Positions 17,113 to 26,923 of a DNA stretch of 40,996 nt are shown piece after piece (position 1 is the first letter of the stretch; the number at the start of each line of letters is the position of its first letter). The notes under the pieces are model-generated. The model did no database searches and was not told the origin of the DNA. It was given only the letters and a program-made list of their open reading frames with translations. Source of the stretch: Clostridia bacterium (GTDB lineage: Bacteria; Bacillota; Clostridia; Christensenellales; CAG-917); assembly GCA_028710495.1 (NCBI GenBank), contig JAQUST010000015.1, forward strand, positions 1-40,996, given 5' to 3'. The position numbers were made by a program, and so were the translations under genes.

Positions 17113-19704
17113 TTGTATCGGAGTGCAGTTGTTTATGTCAACACACTCGAGTTTTTCTTTGATTTCATCAGCGCGTGATTGTTTCTTTTCATCAAATAAA
17201 CTTATTTGCTCTGTTATGTATTTCGAGTTTGCAGTTGCGAGTAAAAGTGTGCTTCCGTCTTTGTTCTCTGAAAGCTTCTCCAGCTCAAGCATAATTTGTT
17301 TTGAACGATTTACAACATTTTTTGGCACTCCAGCAAGTGATGCGACTTCGATACCGAAACTTTTATTTGCGCCTCCCCTAACGATTTTGTGCAAGAAAAT
17401 AACGCTTCCATCAATTTCTTTGACCAATATTCGATAGTTCTTAATTCCATTCAAATCTTCGAGTTCTGCAAGTTCGTGGAAATGAGTGGCAAATAGTGTC
17501 AATGCACCGATATTTTTATTGATTTCTTCCATAACAGCCCAAGCAATGCTAAGTCCATCAATTGTTGAAGTTCCGCGCCCTATTTCATCGAGTATAAGAA
17601 GGCTATTTTTAGTAGCGTTGTTGAGTATTGTTGCGACCTCAACCATTTCGACCATGAATGTGCTTTGACCAGCACCTAAATCATCACTAGCGCCTATACG
17701 AGTGAATATGCGGTCAACCAACATTATTTCAGCACTCTTTGCAGGAACGAAACAGCCGATATGCGCCATTAGTGTGATAAGCGCAACCTGTCGCATATAA
17801 GTGCTTTTGCCTGCCATATTCGGTCCAGTAATTATCATTGTTCTAGTTTCATCGCGGTCAAGTATTGTATCGTTGGAAACATACTCTCCACTTGACATAA
17901 TAGACTCAACAACAGGATGTCTGCCATCTTCAATTTTAATTGTCTTAATTTTATTAGACACTAACGGTCGGCAATAACGATTACGCTTTGCGACTGCTGC
18001 AAAAGACAACAGAGTGTCCAAGACCGCAAGTGCGCTTGATGTCGATTGAAATTGCGGAATAAATTCGCGCAATGTGTCTTTTATTTCATAGAAAAGCCTT
18101 TCTTCGAGTTTCAATGCATTGTCGCTGGCAGACAATACTTTCTCCTCAACTTCGCGCAATTGGTCAGTTGTGAAGCGTTCTGAATTCGCTAAAGTTTGTT
18201 TACGCTGATAGCGATACGGCACACTTTCGGCATTGGATTTTGAAACTTCTATGTAGTAGCCGAAAACACGGTTGAAACTAATTTTCAAACTGCGAATTCC
18301 AGTTTCCTCACGCTCATTTTGTTCAATGTTGCTTATCCACTCACGGCTAACTTTTTTCATATTTCGAAATTCGTTTAGCTCTTTATTGAAATCATCTTTC
18401 AGATAGCCACCGTCTTTTGTGTTGACAGGTGCTTCCTCACAAATTGCAGAGGTCAATAGCTTTTGAATATTGCTAAGTACATTTATAGATGCATTGACTT
18501 CTTTAAGCATCGAACTTTTTGCGAGCTTCAAATTGGATTTCAAAGTCGGTAAAATCGAAAGAGTTGAAGCTATTGCCAAACAATCTCTAGGCGACACCGA
18601 ACCAAATGCGACTCGTCCTGCAAGCCTTTCCAAATCCGCTACTTGTTTTAGACCGTCGATGAGTTCTTCCCGAAGTTCGACGTTTTCAATCATCTCCTCA
18701 ACTGCATCCTGTCTTCTTGCAATCTTTGAACAGTCTTGGAGTGGACAATCCAACCATTTATGCAAGTTTCTTGAGCCCATTGATGTTGTGCATTTATCAA
18801 GCACCGAAAGCAAAGAGCCCGTCTTCTTTCCGTCACGAATTCTTGAAGATATTTCTAAATTTCGACGAGTGTTGCCATCGAGCAACATATAAGTTTTATC
18901 GCCAATGTAATTTAGTTTTACGAACTGAGCAAGATTGCGCTTTTGAGTTTCTTTTAAATATTCCAATAGACCGCCCGAGGCTGATATCGCAAATTTTTTG
19001 TCATCGCACTCAAACGCTTCGAGTGAAACTACTTGCAACTGTTTGAGAAGCTTTTTTCTTGCGTCCTCAAGTTTGTAGGCATATTCATATACTGCGCGCG
19101 GTTTTGTTTCGTTCGATTGAAAATAGAAAAGCTTTTTGTAGACAGTTAAAAAATCTATGTTGCAAATTATTTCTTTAGGCAAGTAAGTAGATAGCATATT
19201 ATCAAGCTTTGAAAGGTAATCTTCACCGCAATATTCCGTCAGTGAAAATTCTCCTGTTGATATGTCAGTCCAAGCCATACCGAATGCAGATTTATCAACA
19301 TAAACCGATGCCAGATAGTTTGAAACTGTTTCATCTAGCATACTTTCTTCCATGATTGTGCCAGGAGTGATGACTCGGACAACATCTCGCTCAACCATAC
19401 CTTTTGAAGTCGCGGGGTCTGTCAGCTGCTCACAAATCGCCACACGGCAATCCTTTGCGATAAGTTTTCGAATGTAGCCATCAACAGCGTGATACGGAAC
19501 ACCACACATAGGTGCGCGCTCTCCAAGACCACAATCACGACCCGTCAAAGTGATATCCAAAAGTTTTGATGCTTTAATTGCATCATCAAAAAACATTTCA
19601 TAAAAATCGCCTAAACGGAAAAGAACTATACAATCCGCATAGTTTTCTTTAATCTCAAAATATCTTCTCATCATTGGAGAAAGTTTTTCAATATTAGGTA
19701 TCAT
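17068..19704 (-). CDS. mutS: DNA mismatch recognition protein MutS
   Basis: 878 residues, full length. The mismatch-reading Phe-x-Glu is in LGDFYEMFFDDA near the N terminus. The connector, lever and clamp domains fill the middle. The ATPase has Walker A GPNMAGKSTYMRQ (about residue 627), the signature loop GAGQSTFMVEM, and Walker B LLILDEIGRGTSTIDG (about 700). It recognises mismatches and recruits MutL. GGAGAG lies 4 bases before the ATG. Upstream miaB is on the same strand with a 198-base gap. Confidence 0.97.
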   Translation of the reverse strand: MIPNIEKLSPMMRRYFEIKENYADCIVLFRLGDFYEMFFDDAIKASKLLDITLTGRDCGLGERAPMCGVPYHAVDGYIRKLIAKDCRVAICEQLTDPATSKGMVERDVVRVITPGTIMEESMLDETVSNYLASVYVDKSAFGMAWTDISTGEFSLTEYCGEDYLSKLDNMLSTYLPKEIICNIDFLTVYKKLFYFQSNETKPRAVYEYAYKLEDARKKLLKQLQVVSLEAFECDDKKFAISASGGLLEYLKETQKRNLAQFVKLNYIGDKTYMLLDGNTRRNLEISSRIRDGKKTGSLLSVLDKCTTSMGSRNLHKWLDCPLQDCSKIARRQDAVEEMIENVELREELIDGLKQVADLERLAGRVAFGSVSPRDCLAIASTLSILPTLKSNLKLAKSSMLKEVNASINVLSNIQKLLTSAICEEAPVNTKDGGYLKDDFNKELNEFRNMKKVSREWISNIEQNEREETGIRSLKISFNRVFGYYIEVSKSNAESVPYRYQRKQTLANSERFTTDQLREVEEKVLSASDNALKLEERLFYEIKDTLREFIPQFQSTSSALAVLDTLLSFAAVAKRNRYCRPLVSNKIKTIKIEDGRHPVVESIMSSGEYVSNDTILDRDETRTMIITGPNMAGKSTYMRQVALITLMAHIGCFVPAKSAEIMLVDRIFTRIGASDDLGAGQSTFMVEMVEVATILNNATKNSLLILDEIGRGTSTIDGLSIAWAVMEEINKNIGALTLFATHFHELAELEDLNGIKNYRILVKEIDGSVIFLHKIVRGGANKSFGIEVASLAGVPKNVVNRSKQIMLELEKLSENKDGSTLLLATANSKYITEQISLFDEKKQSRADEIKEKLECVDINNCTPIQALNLLTELCKLAKD

Positions 19705-19902
19705 CCGCTCTCCTGCTCGTAATATGTTCGCAATTTTGAAAATTCAATTTGAAAGTTCAAATTTTTTTATAATTATTATAGAACTGTTGATTATTTAAGG
19801 TTTCTAAGATTTCGTTTCTTTATGATTTGCTTATGTTTGGGACTAACTTCGATTTTGTCATTTTCATTTTTATTGTTATTTCAAAATCTCAAAGCACAAT
19901 GT

Positions 19903-21225
19903 TTACTCAACTATATTGCCAAAAAGCGAAGCGGAATGCGCTTCATTTATTTTTACATTGACAAATTCACCAATCAAATTTTCATCACCTTTGAAAGTCA
20001 CAAGTCTGCCGCAATCAGTTCTTCCGCACATATAGCCATCAAGTTTGTTAGCTTTATCTTCAACCAAAACTTCATATTCTTTTCCAATATAATTCTTTGA
20101 AATCTGTCTGGTAACAGAATTTTGAAGTGCAACAAGTTTCATAATTCTAGATTTTTTCACAGCTGGAGAAATTTGCTCCATTTTTGCGGCTATTGTGCCT
20201 TGTCTAGGTGAATACACAAAAGTAAACGCTGATGAGTATTGCGCCTTTTTGATAAGTGTCAATGTATCTTCAAAATCTTGTTCTGTTTCAGTTGGAAATC
20301 CTATCATAATATCAGAGGTAATGCCGCAATCAGGCATTTTCTCGCGTATCATATCAATCAAAGAAAGATAATGCTCAACTGTGTAACGGCGGTTCATAGC
20401 TTCCAAAACACTATTGCTTCCGGATTGTGCAGGTAAGTGAATATTCTTGCAAATCTTTTTTGAGTTTGCAATAATATCAACAATCTCTTCATTCAAATCT
20501 TTTGGGTGTGAAGTCATAAAACGAACTCTGAATTTACCTTCAATTTTATCAATTTCAGCTAAAAGTTTGGCAAATGAAGCACCATCACTGCGGTCATTTC
20601 CATAAGAGTTGACATTTTGACCGAGCAAAGTTATTTCTTTGTACCCTTCATCAACACAGCTTTTGACTTCTTTCACAACGCTGTCTATATCACGGCTTAT
20701 TTCACGGCCACGAACATATGGAACAATACAATATGTGCAGAAATTATTACATCCGTAAATAATATTTACCCACGCATTTGGAAAGCTTGTTCTTGTGACT
20801 GGAGTTTTTTCATCTGTTTCAAGATAATCATCAGGTTGAAGGTTGGAACGAAATTTTGATTTTGAGTTTTTGCTTTCCAAAATCATTTTTGGAAGCATCG
20901 CAATGTTTCTTGAGCCCAAAACAATGTCAACATAAGGATATTTTTGCTTAAAAATATCGAGATAGCCCTCCTGCTGGCTCATACATCCGACTACAACGAC
21001 AATGAGATTGGGGTTTTTCTTTTTTTGATGTTTCACAACGCCAATATTTCCAAACGCTCTCATTTCTGCCGTATCACGAATACAACAAGTGTTGAAAACA
21101 ACAATATCTGCTTCATTTATATCATCAGTTGCGGAATATTCAAGCTTTTCAAGAAGTCCCGCAACCTTTTCAGATTCGTGAACATTCATTTGACAGCCGT
21201 ATGTTGTGATTTTGTACTTATTCAA
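19903..21225 (-). CDS. miaB: tRNA-2-methylthio-N6-dimethylallyladenosine synthase MiaB
   Basis: 440 residues. It is a radical-SAM methylthiotransferase that converts i6A37 (made by MiaA) to ms2i6A37. The N-terminal domain has its three cluster cysteines in YGCQMNVHES, NTCCIRDTA and VGCMSQQEG. The radical SAM motif CNNFCTYC lies near residue 156 and a TRAM domain closes the protein. The frame is open to 21330, but the promoter at 21257-21285 and AGAGG before TTG 21225 argue for that start, giving LNKYKITTYGCQMN. A TTG start is the best fit but not proven. Confidence 0.95.
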   Translation of the reverse strand: MNKYKITTYGCQMNVHESEKVAGLLEKLEYSATDDINEADIVVFNTCCIRDTAEMRAFGNIGVVKHQKKKNPNLIVVVVGCMSQQEGYLDIFKQKYPYVDIVLGSRNIAMLPKMILESKNSKSKFRSNLQPDDYLETDEKTPVTRTSFPNAWVNIIYGCNNFCTYCIVPYVRGREISRDIDSVVKEVKSCVDEGYKEITLLGQNVNSYGNDRSDGASFAKLLAEIDKIEGKFRVRFMTSHPKDLNEEIVDIIANSKKICKNIHLPAQSGSNSVLEAMNRRYTVEHYLSLIDMIREKMPDCGITSDIMIGFPTETEQDFEDTLTLIKKAQYSSAFTFVYSPRQGTIAAKMEQISPAVKKSRIMKLVALQNSVTRQISKNYIGKEYEVLVEDKANKLDGYMCGRTDCGRLVTFKGDENLIGEFVNVKINEAHSASLFGNIVE

Positions 21226-21256
21226 AGCATTTACCTCTTTTGTATTACAAATATTT

Positions 21257-21285
21257 ATTATACATAATATAGCACAATTAGACAA
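21257..21285 (-). promoter_or_regulatory. Sigma-A-type promoter of miaB
   Basis: On the minus strand TTGTCT (21280-21285) and TATAAT (21257-21262) are 17 bases apart. The start point would be near 21250, leaving a 25-base leader to the TTG start of miaB. It lies in the divergent spacer shared with the penicillin-binding protein gene. Confidence 0.65.
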
Positions 21286-21356
21286 ACAATAATTCCATAA
21301 TCCACAATAAATTTCGCAAAAAATATACAATACGAAAGGATATTTGAAACAGAATT

Positions 21357-24110
21357 ATGAAAAAATTGCTTAAAACTACATTGATTTTGGTAATATGCGC
21401 AGCAATCTTGTTCAGCGTTGGGTTTGGTGTATTAGCTGCTTTCTCTTCAACTGTTGCACTTGACACAAGCTTACTTCCCGTTGCGGTTGCTGAGCCTGTT
21501 TTCTATTCTTCGAATGGTGAAAAAATGAATTATGAAGGCAGTTCTGCACTTGAGCCCGAGGAAATTCCAAACAATTTGAAAAACGCATTTATTGCACTTG
21601 AAGATAAAAGATTTTATTCGCATCACGGTTATGACCTAACTCGTATCGCTGGAGCCATAATAAAAAATTTGCAGGCTGGCAAAACTAAAGAAGGCGCTTC
21701 GACTATCACACAACAGCTTATCAAAAACACTCACCTTACAAGCGAAAAAACAATGCGTCGAAAAATAAATGAAGTATTTTTGGCGACAAAACTTGAAAAA
21801 CAATACACAAAAGATGAAATTCTCGCAATGTATCTTTCCGTCATTTATTTCGGAGGAGGAATTTACGGAGTTCGTGATGCGGCAAATTATTATTTTAGCA
21901 AAGAGCTTTCAGAATTGACCGTCGCAGAATGCGCAACACTTGCTGGCATTGTAAAGAACCCTTCAGCTTATTCCCCAAAAAATAATTTGGAAAACTCAAC
22001 AAATCGCCGTAATTTAGTGCTTAAGCTAATGAATGAACAAGGAATGATTGACAGTGATACTCTCGAAACTTCTTTAGATGAAAAAACTAAAGTAACAACA
22101 AATGAAGAAATAATCACTGGTGAAAAATCCTATATAAAACAATGTATACGTGAAATCTTAGAAAAGCTCAATATAACCCGCTTTCAGCTTGAAAATTCAG
22201 GACTTGTAATCCACACCCACTACAATGAAAATGCACAAAATTTGTTGGTTAGAGAACTCCTAAACAAGTCAAATTATTCTGAAGAAAATCTTGAGGGCGC
22301 AGGAGCACTGATTGATAATGAAACCCGAGGCGTTTTGGCATATTATTCAACAATACCATATGCGTTCCGAAGACAGGCAGGTTCAGTCATAAAACCATTG
22401 GTTGCGTATGCACCTGCACTTGAAAAAGGTTTAATAACAATAGCTTCTCCAATCAATGATGAACTTACCGATTTTGGCGGGTATACACCGTCCAATTATA
22501 ACGGCGCCTATTATGGCTGGACGACACCTCGTGAGGCAATAAAAAAATCTATGAACACTGTTGCAGTCAAGGCTCTGTCATATGTAGGCTCAGATGTGGG
22601 TATGGAATACGGTCGCAAATTTGGTCTGCCACTTGACAACAGTGACAACTCTCTTGCGCTTGCGCTTGGCGGACTCACAAATGGTGTCACAGTTTTGGAA
22701 ATGGCAGGTGCATACACAACGCTTGCAAACGAAGGAATATATTCAGCTCCGACTTTCATCCGCTATATAGAGAAAAACAATGGTGATATAATTTCATCAG
22801 GTAAAAATATTGAGATACAAACTATTTCAAAAGAAAACAGCGCAATATTAACCAATGTTTTGATTGACACTGCCCAAAGCGGAACAGCAAGGACTTTGTC
22901 AACGCTTCCATTTCAAGTCGCTTCAAAAACAGGAACAGTAGGCTTCTCTTCAAGCACAAACGCCGACAAACCAAATACCGACGCTTGGAATTTGTCATAC
23001 ACCACCGCTCACACATTAGCAATATGGCACGGCGGAATTCCGACTTCTGAAACCGGCGGCGGAAATACAACAATGAGCGCGAGAAAAATTTGGAATTCTT
23101 TGTACACTGAAAAAAATGCAAACATAAATTATTCATCAGGAATAATTGCAAACCGCATGACAAGTAGTAAAAATTTTGAATATCCTGCCGATTTCAGGTT
23201 GCCCGAAACTGTTATGGAAATAGAAATTGATGACTATGCGCTAAAAAACGAACAAAGAGTTCTATTGGCAAGCGAAATAACGCCGCAAGAATATAGAAAA
23301 AAAGAATTATTTGCAGTAAGTAATATGCCGATGGAAATTTCAGATATATTTACTAAAGTAGAAGTAGAAAATTTGAATGTTGAAATCATTTCCGAAACAG
23401 AAAATAATACCCCGGACAGCACTAACAACAACGCTTCTGATAATAATGATAATAAAAACATTTCAAACGGCCACAAAAATTCTGATGACAAAGATAAGAA
23501 TCCAAAAAACAATAATAAACACGATAAAGAGCGTGGCGACAATAAAAATGAGAAAGAAAAACATGATGATAAAAATCAAGACTTTGACAATGAAAGTAAT
23601 ATAGACAATGATGAATCTGAAGAAGATGATGATGAAGAAAGTTTTTACAGACTTAACAATAAAGAAAGTTTTTACACTTTTTATAATAAAAGTTTTAGTT
23701 CACTAAAAAAAAATCTGCCTAAAAAAGACAACTCCTCATCAATAAAAATTAACTTAATTGCAAGCAAAAATATAGACTATGAACCCGAAAATGACTTTGG
23801 TTACACTTTGAAGAATGTCAAAATCAGCTTTGATGCAAAAGAAATTTTTTGTTACAGAATTGAACGGGAAATCAACGGAAACAGCATAGTTATATCTGAA
23901 ATTAAAAATCAAAAAGGAAACATTGTCATTGTTGACACTCCTTTTATCTTTGAAGGCTTTGTAACTTACAAAGTAACGCCAATTCTCTATTGCGATGATG
24001 AAATAATCGAAGGCGCTTCAAGCAGTCAAACAGTTTGGGTTACTAATAAGTTGATCCTATCACAATTCAACGAAAGTCAACATTTCTATAACCCAAAATT
24101 GATTGCTTGA
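21357..24110 (+). CDS. Class A penicillin-binding protein (PBP1A-type transglycosylase/transpeptidase)
   Basis: 917 residues. One membrane anchor lies at about residues 5-28. The GT51 glycosyltransferase domain has ALEDKRFYSHHG with the catalytic Glu82, then GASTITQQLIKN. The transpeptidase has SVIK (Ser343, Lys346), SMN (398-400) and KTG (524-526). It polymerises glycan strands and cross-links peptidoglycan outside the membrane. A strongly charged Asp/Asn/Lys/Glu linker covers about residues 670-755, and about 160 C-terminal residues look like a beta-rich, possibly FN3-like domain. AAAGGA lies 16 bases before the ATG, further than usual. It is the only plus-strand gene in the middle of the window. 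Confidence 0.93.
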   Translation: MKKLLKTTLILVICAAILFSVGFGVLAAFSSTVALDTSLLPVAVAEPVFYSSNGEKMNYEGSSALEPEEIPNNLKNAFIALEDKRFYSHHGYDLTRIAGAIIKNLQAGKTKEGASTITQQLIKNTHLTSEKTMRRKINEVFLATKLEKQYTKDEILAMYLSVIYFGGGIYGVRDAANYYFSKELSELTVAECATLAGIVKNPSAYSPKNNLENSTNRRNLVLKLMNEQGMIDSDTLETSLDEKTKVTTNEEIITGEKSYIKQCIREILEKLNITRFQLENSGLVIHTHYNENAQNLLVRELLNKSNYSEENLEGAGALIDNETRGVLAYYSTIPYAFRRQAGSVIKPLVAYAPALEKGLITIASPINDELTDFGGYTPSNYNGAYYGWTTPREAIKKSMNTVAVKALSYVGSDVGMEYGRKFGLPLDNSDNSLALALGGLTNGVTVLEMAGAYTTLANEGIYSAPTFIRYIEKNNGDIISSGKNIEIQTISKENSAILTNVLIDTAQSGTARTLSTLPFQVASKTGTVGFSSSTNADKPNTDAWNLSYTTAHTLAIWHGGIPTSETGGGNTTMSARKIWNSLYTEKNANINYSSGIIANRMTSSKNFEYPADFRLPETVMEIEIDDYALKNEQRVLLASEITPQEYRKKELFAVSNMPMEISDIFTKVEVENLNVEIISETENNTPDSTNNNASDNNDNKNISNGHKNSDDKDKNPKNNNKHDKERGDNKNEKEKHDDKNQDFDNESNIDNDESEEDDDEESFYRLNNKESFYTFYNKSFSSLKKNLPKKDNSSSIKINLIASKNIDYEPENDFGYTLKNVKISFDAKEIFCYRIEREINGNSIVISEIKNQKGNIVIVDTPFIFEGFVTYKVTPILYCDDEIIEGASSSQTVWVTNKLILSQFNESQHFYNPKLIA

Positions 24111-24171
24111 TTTGTCTTATATCGAGTGCTATATCAAAAACATCATTTTTCGAATATTTTATAAAATATAA

Positions 24172-24250
24172 TTGTCCGAATTTTGTCTAATTTTTGTCCG
24201 ATACTTGTCTGATATTTCTGTTATTCGTCTGTTATTCGTCCGAATTTTTA
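24172..24250. repeat. Degenerate 11-nt tandem repeat between convergent genes
   Basis: About seven tandem units vary around TTGTCCGAATT: TTGTCTAATTT, TTGTCCGATAC, TTGTCTGATAT, then two units of TCTGTTATTCG. They fill the space between the penicillin-binding protein stop and the thiI stop. No good terminator hairpin is visible here. Confidence 0.65.
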
Positions 24251-24255
24251 TCGAA

Positions 24256-25428
24256 TCAGCAAATTTCTATTCCTTCAATAGCACGCACAATGAGTTCATC
24301 AATTTCAAGAACGCTTTCAGCTCTCTCCACCGCTCTAAGCTGTGGCTTTATTGCGGGGCTTTTTGGTAGAAAAATTGTACAACAATCCTCATAAGGCAAA
24401 ATTGAAGTTTCGTATGTGCCAATTTTGTTTGCAATATTCATTATTTCCTGTTTATCAAATCCAATGAGCGGTCTAAAAACTGGAATTGTTGCAACTGCAT
24501 TTGTGCAATTTATGCTTTGCATAGTTTGGCTTGCAACTTGACCCAAGCTTTCACCTGTGATGATAGCTCCGCAATTGTCTTTTATGGCAAGCTTTTCTGC
24601 AATCCTCATCATAAAACGACGCATAATTGTTATCATGTATTCCGCCGGACATTGCTTATGAATTTCAAGTTGGATTTCTGTAAATGGAACAACCATAAGC
24701 TTTATCTCAGTGCAATATTTTTCGCAAATCGTACGCAACGAACGAACTTTTTCTTTTGCCATATCGCTAGTGTACGGCGGACTCGAAAAATGCACCGCAA
24801 AAATCTTTGTTCCTCGTTTTGACATCATATAAGCTGCGACTGGCGAATCAATACCTCCTGAAAGCATAAGCATTGCGTTTCCCGAACATCCGACAGGAAG
24901 TCCGCCAACGGCAAGCAAAACATCAGAATAAACGAATGCAAATCCGTTTTCGCGTATATCAACAGAAATCTCAATCTCAAAACTGAATAAATCAACTTTT
25001 AGATTTGATTTTGAAAGGATGTATCCGCCTATGTCTGATGCAATTTGAGTAGAATTCATTGACAATCTTTTGTCAGCGCGTTTGACCGTCACTCTGAAAC
25101 TTGCGCCATCTAGAAATTTTTCGTTGTCAGAAATAAGCTCAAAAGCGAGTTCTTTTATAGCCAAAAAATTGTCTTCTTCACAAACTACGGCTTTGAAAGC
25201 AACACTAATAGAATAAACTCCAAAAACTGCAAGAAGTTTTTCAACAATTTCATTTTCAAAATTTTCTGCAAAGTTCTCTACAAAATATCTGCCGTGCGCT
25301 CTAACAAATTTGCAATCTATGTCTTTAAGAGCAAATTTTATGTTTTTTATAAGAAGTGACTCAAAAAAATCACGATTTTTGCCTTTCAAAAAAATCTCTC
25401 CATATCTTATGATAATAACTTTTTCCAT
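24256..25428 (-). CDS. thiI: tRNA 4-thiouridine synthetase ThiI
   Basis: 390 residues, the short form without a rhodanese domain. The N-terminal ferredoxin-like and THUMP domains bind tRNA. The PP-loop ATPase motif is MLMLSGGIDSPVAAYMM near residue 185. It thiolates U8 of tRNA, and in some bacteria also supplies sulfur for thiazole. The gene follows a cysteine desulfurase, which is probably its sulfur donor, as with B. subtilis NifZ-ThiI. The frame opens at TTG 25440, but ATG 25428 has GAGGAAAA just upstream and starts MEKVIIIRYGE. Confidence 0.94.
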   Translation of the reverse strand: MEKVIIIRYGEIFLKGKNRDFFESLLIKNIKFALKDIDCKFVRAHGRYFVENFAENFENEIVEKLLAVFGVYSISVAFKAVVCEEDNFLAIKELAFELISDNEKFLDGASFRVTVKRADKRLSMNSTQIASDIGGYILSKSNLKVDLFSFEIEISVDIRENGFAFVYSDVLLAVGGLPVGCSGNAMLMLSGGIDSPVAAYMMSKRGTKIFAVHFSSPPYTSDMAKEKVRSLRTICEKYCTEIKLMVVPFTEIQLEIHKQCPAEYMITIMRRFMMRIAEKLAIKDNCGAIITGESLGQVASQTMQSINCTNAVATIPVFRPLIGFDKQEIMNIANKIGTYETSILPYEDCCTIFLPKSPAIKPQLRAVERAESVLEIDELIVRAIEGIEIC

Positions 25429-25440
25429 TTTTCCTCGCAA

Positions 25441-25470
25441 TTTCTATTTCTATTTCTATTTCTATTTCTA
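25441..25470. repeat. Hexanucleotide repeat, five perfect TTTCTA units, upstream of thiI
   Basis: Five uninterrupted units (TAGAAA on the coding strand) end just before the thiI ribosome binding site, in the 81-base spacer after the cysteine desulfurase gene. A change in copy number would alter the leader length but not a reading frame. Confidence 0.95.
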
Positions 25471-25509
25471 CAATGTGTTCATTGTTTGACCACTTGTTCA
25501 ATCAACATA

Positions 25510-26646
25510 TCAGACTCTAACAAAATTGCCAAACTCATTTAGCGCTGAAACTATTTTCTCTACAACTATGTCAACTTCCTCAATTGTATTGAACTGCGAA
25601 AAGCTAAACCGCACAATTCCATCACGATGTCGGTCATCAAGTGCAAGAAGCTTTTTGAAACGACTTTCTTTATGTGAGGAACACGCAGAGCCAATGCCCA
25701 CCAAAATATTATCCTTTTCAAGAATGTGTAGCAAAACCTCACCACGAATATTCTCAAAAGCTACTGTCAAAATGTTAGGAGCACAATTTTCGAGCGGAGT
25801 TATAATCTGAGCTGAAGGTATATTTTCTCTTAGTTTAGCAACTAAGTATTCTACTATTTCTCGTTTTGTAGAGTAGTTTGTGGCAAATTTTGATTGCCCC
25901 ATTGCATTTGCCACACCAAAAGCACATATTCCAGCCACATTTTCGGTTGAAGAACGGTAGCCTTTTTCCTGTCCCCCACCAAAAATGAGCGGCCTGACAA
26001 AAACACCTTTCTTTATAAACAAAGCTCCAACTCCCTTAGGCGCGTGGATTTTGTGTCCACTTATTGTATACAAATCCACACCTAAAGCTCGCAAATTTAT
26101 ATCTATTTTCCCAAAGGCCTGTACGCCGTCACTGTGAATAATTGCTTTGGGAGAATTTGCTCGTATAAGTTTTGATATTTTTTGCAAATCGTTTATTGCA
26201 CCGGTTTCGTTGGAAATGTGCATTATTGACACTAACGCTACATTTTCATTAAGCAAAGACTTCAAAGATTCAATATCAACAGCTCCAGACTTTGTTATTG
26301 AAACAAACTGAACATCATATCCCTGCTGTTTGAGTTCAAGCGCACTATTGTAGATTGCATCATGTTCACCCTCAGAAACTATTATTCGGGCATTTTTCCA
26401 TTTTTTCGTGCCAAACATAACCATATTGTCCGCTTCTGTCCCACTTCCCGTAAATATCAATTCTCCTTGTGGCGCATGCAAAGTGTTCAAAAGTTCTTCT
26501 CTGACACGATTGATTTCATTTGTAACTTTTGTTGAGTTCGCATAAAGTGCGGACGGATTGAAATATTCTTCCGTACAAAAATGACGGAGCACCTCTTCGC
26601 ACTCCGCATACATTTTTGTTGTTGCCGCATTATCAAAATATATCAT
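25510..26646 (-). CDS. Cysteine desulfurase (NifS/IscS family)
   Basis: 378 residues. A PLP enzyme that moves sulfur from cysteine to an active-site cysteine persulfide. Seen: YFDNAATTKMY at the N terminus, FTGSGTEADNMVM, the PLP lysine in SGHKIHAPKGVG (about residue 199), RSSTENVAG, and the catalytic Cys in GIGSACSSHKESR (about 320). Genes encoding desulfurases directly before thiI usually serve tRNA thiolation, so I infer a dedicated ThiI partner rather than a general Fe-S assembly enzyme. Start ATG has AAAGGCGAAA upstream. Confidence 0.94.
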   Translation of the reverse strand: MIYFDNAATTKMYAECEEVLRHFCTEEYFNPSALYANSTKVTNEINRVREELLNTLHAPQGELIFTGSGTEADNMVMFGTKKWKNARIIVSEGEHDAIYNSALELKQQGYDVQFVSITKSGAVDIESLKSLLNENVALVSIMHISNETGAINDLQKISKLIRANSPKAIIHSDGVQAFGKIDINLRALGVDLYTISGHKIHAPKGVGALFIKKGVFVRPLIFGGGQEKGYRSSTENVAGICAFGVANAMGQSKFATNYSTKREIVEYLVAKLRENIPSAQIITPLENCAPNILTVAFENIRGEVLLHILEKDNILVGIGSACSSHKESRFKKLLALDDRHRDGIVRFSFSQFNTIEEVDIVVEKIVSALNEFGNFVRV

Positions 26647-26923
26647 TTTCGCCTTTAGTAATTACTATTTATGTTAAACAATTATATAGATTTCAAATTT
26701 TGTAAATTCCAAAATAGCTTTTTTTATTTTATATTATTACAATTTTTCTTAATTTTCTTCTAGCATTTTAACTTGAATATATTATTAATTATTTCAATAA
26801 ACAATTTTAATATCTCGATGTTAGTTTGTCTTTTCATATTTTCAAATAACATAACTTTTTTATATCTAGAATTTCAAAATATTCAAATATTTATTGATTT
26901 TCTATTTGCTTTGTGCGATTGTT

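Noticed and set aside
21226-21330. N-terminal extension of MiaB
   Set aside because: It would read through the -35 and -10 boxes of the miaB promoter and has a Cys/Ile-rich composition unlike the family.
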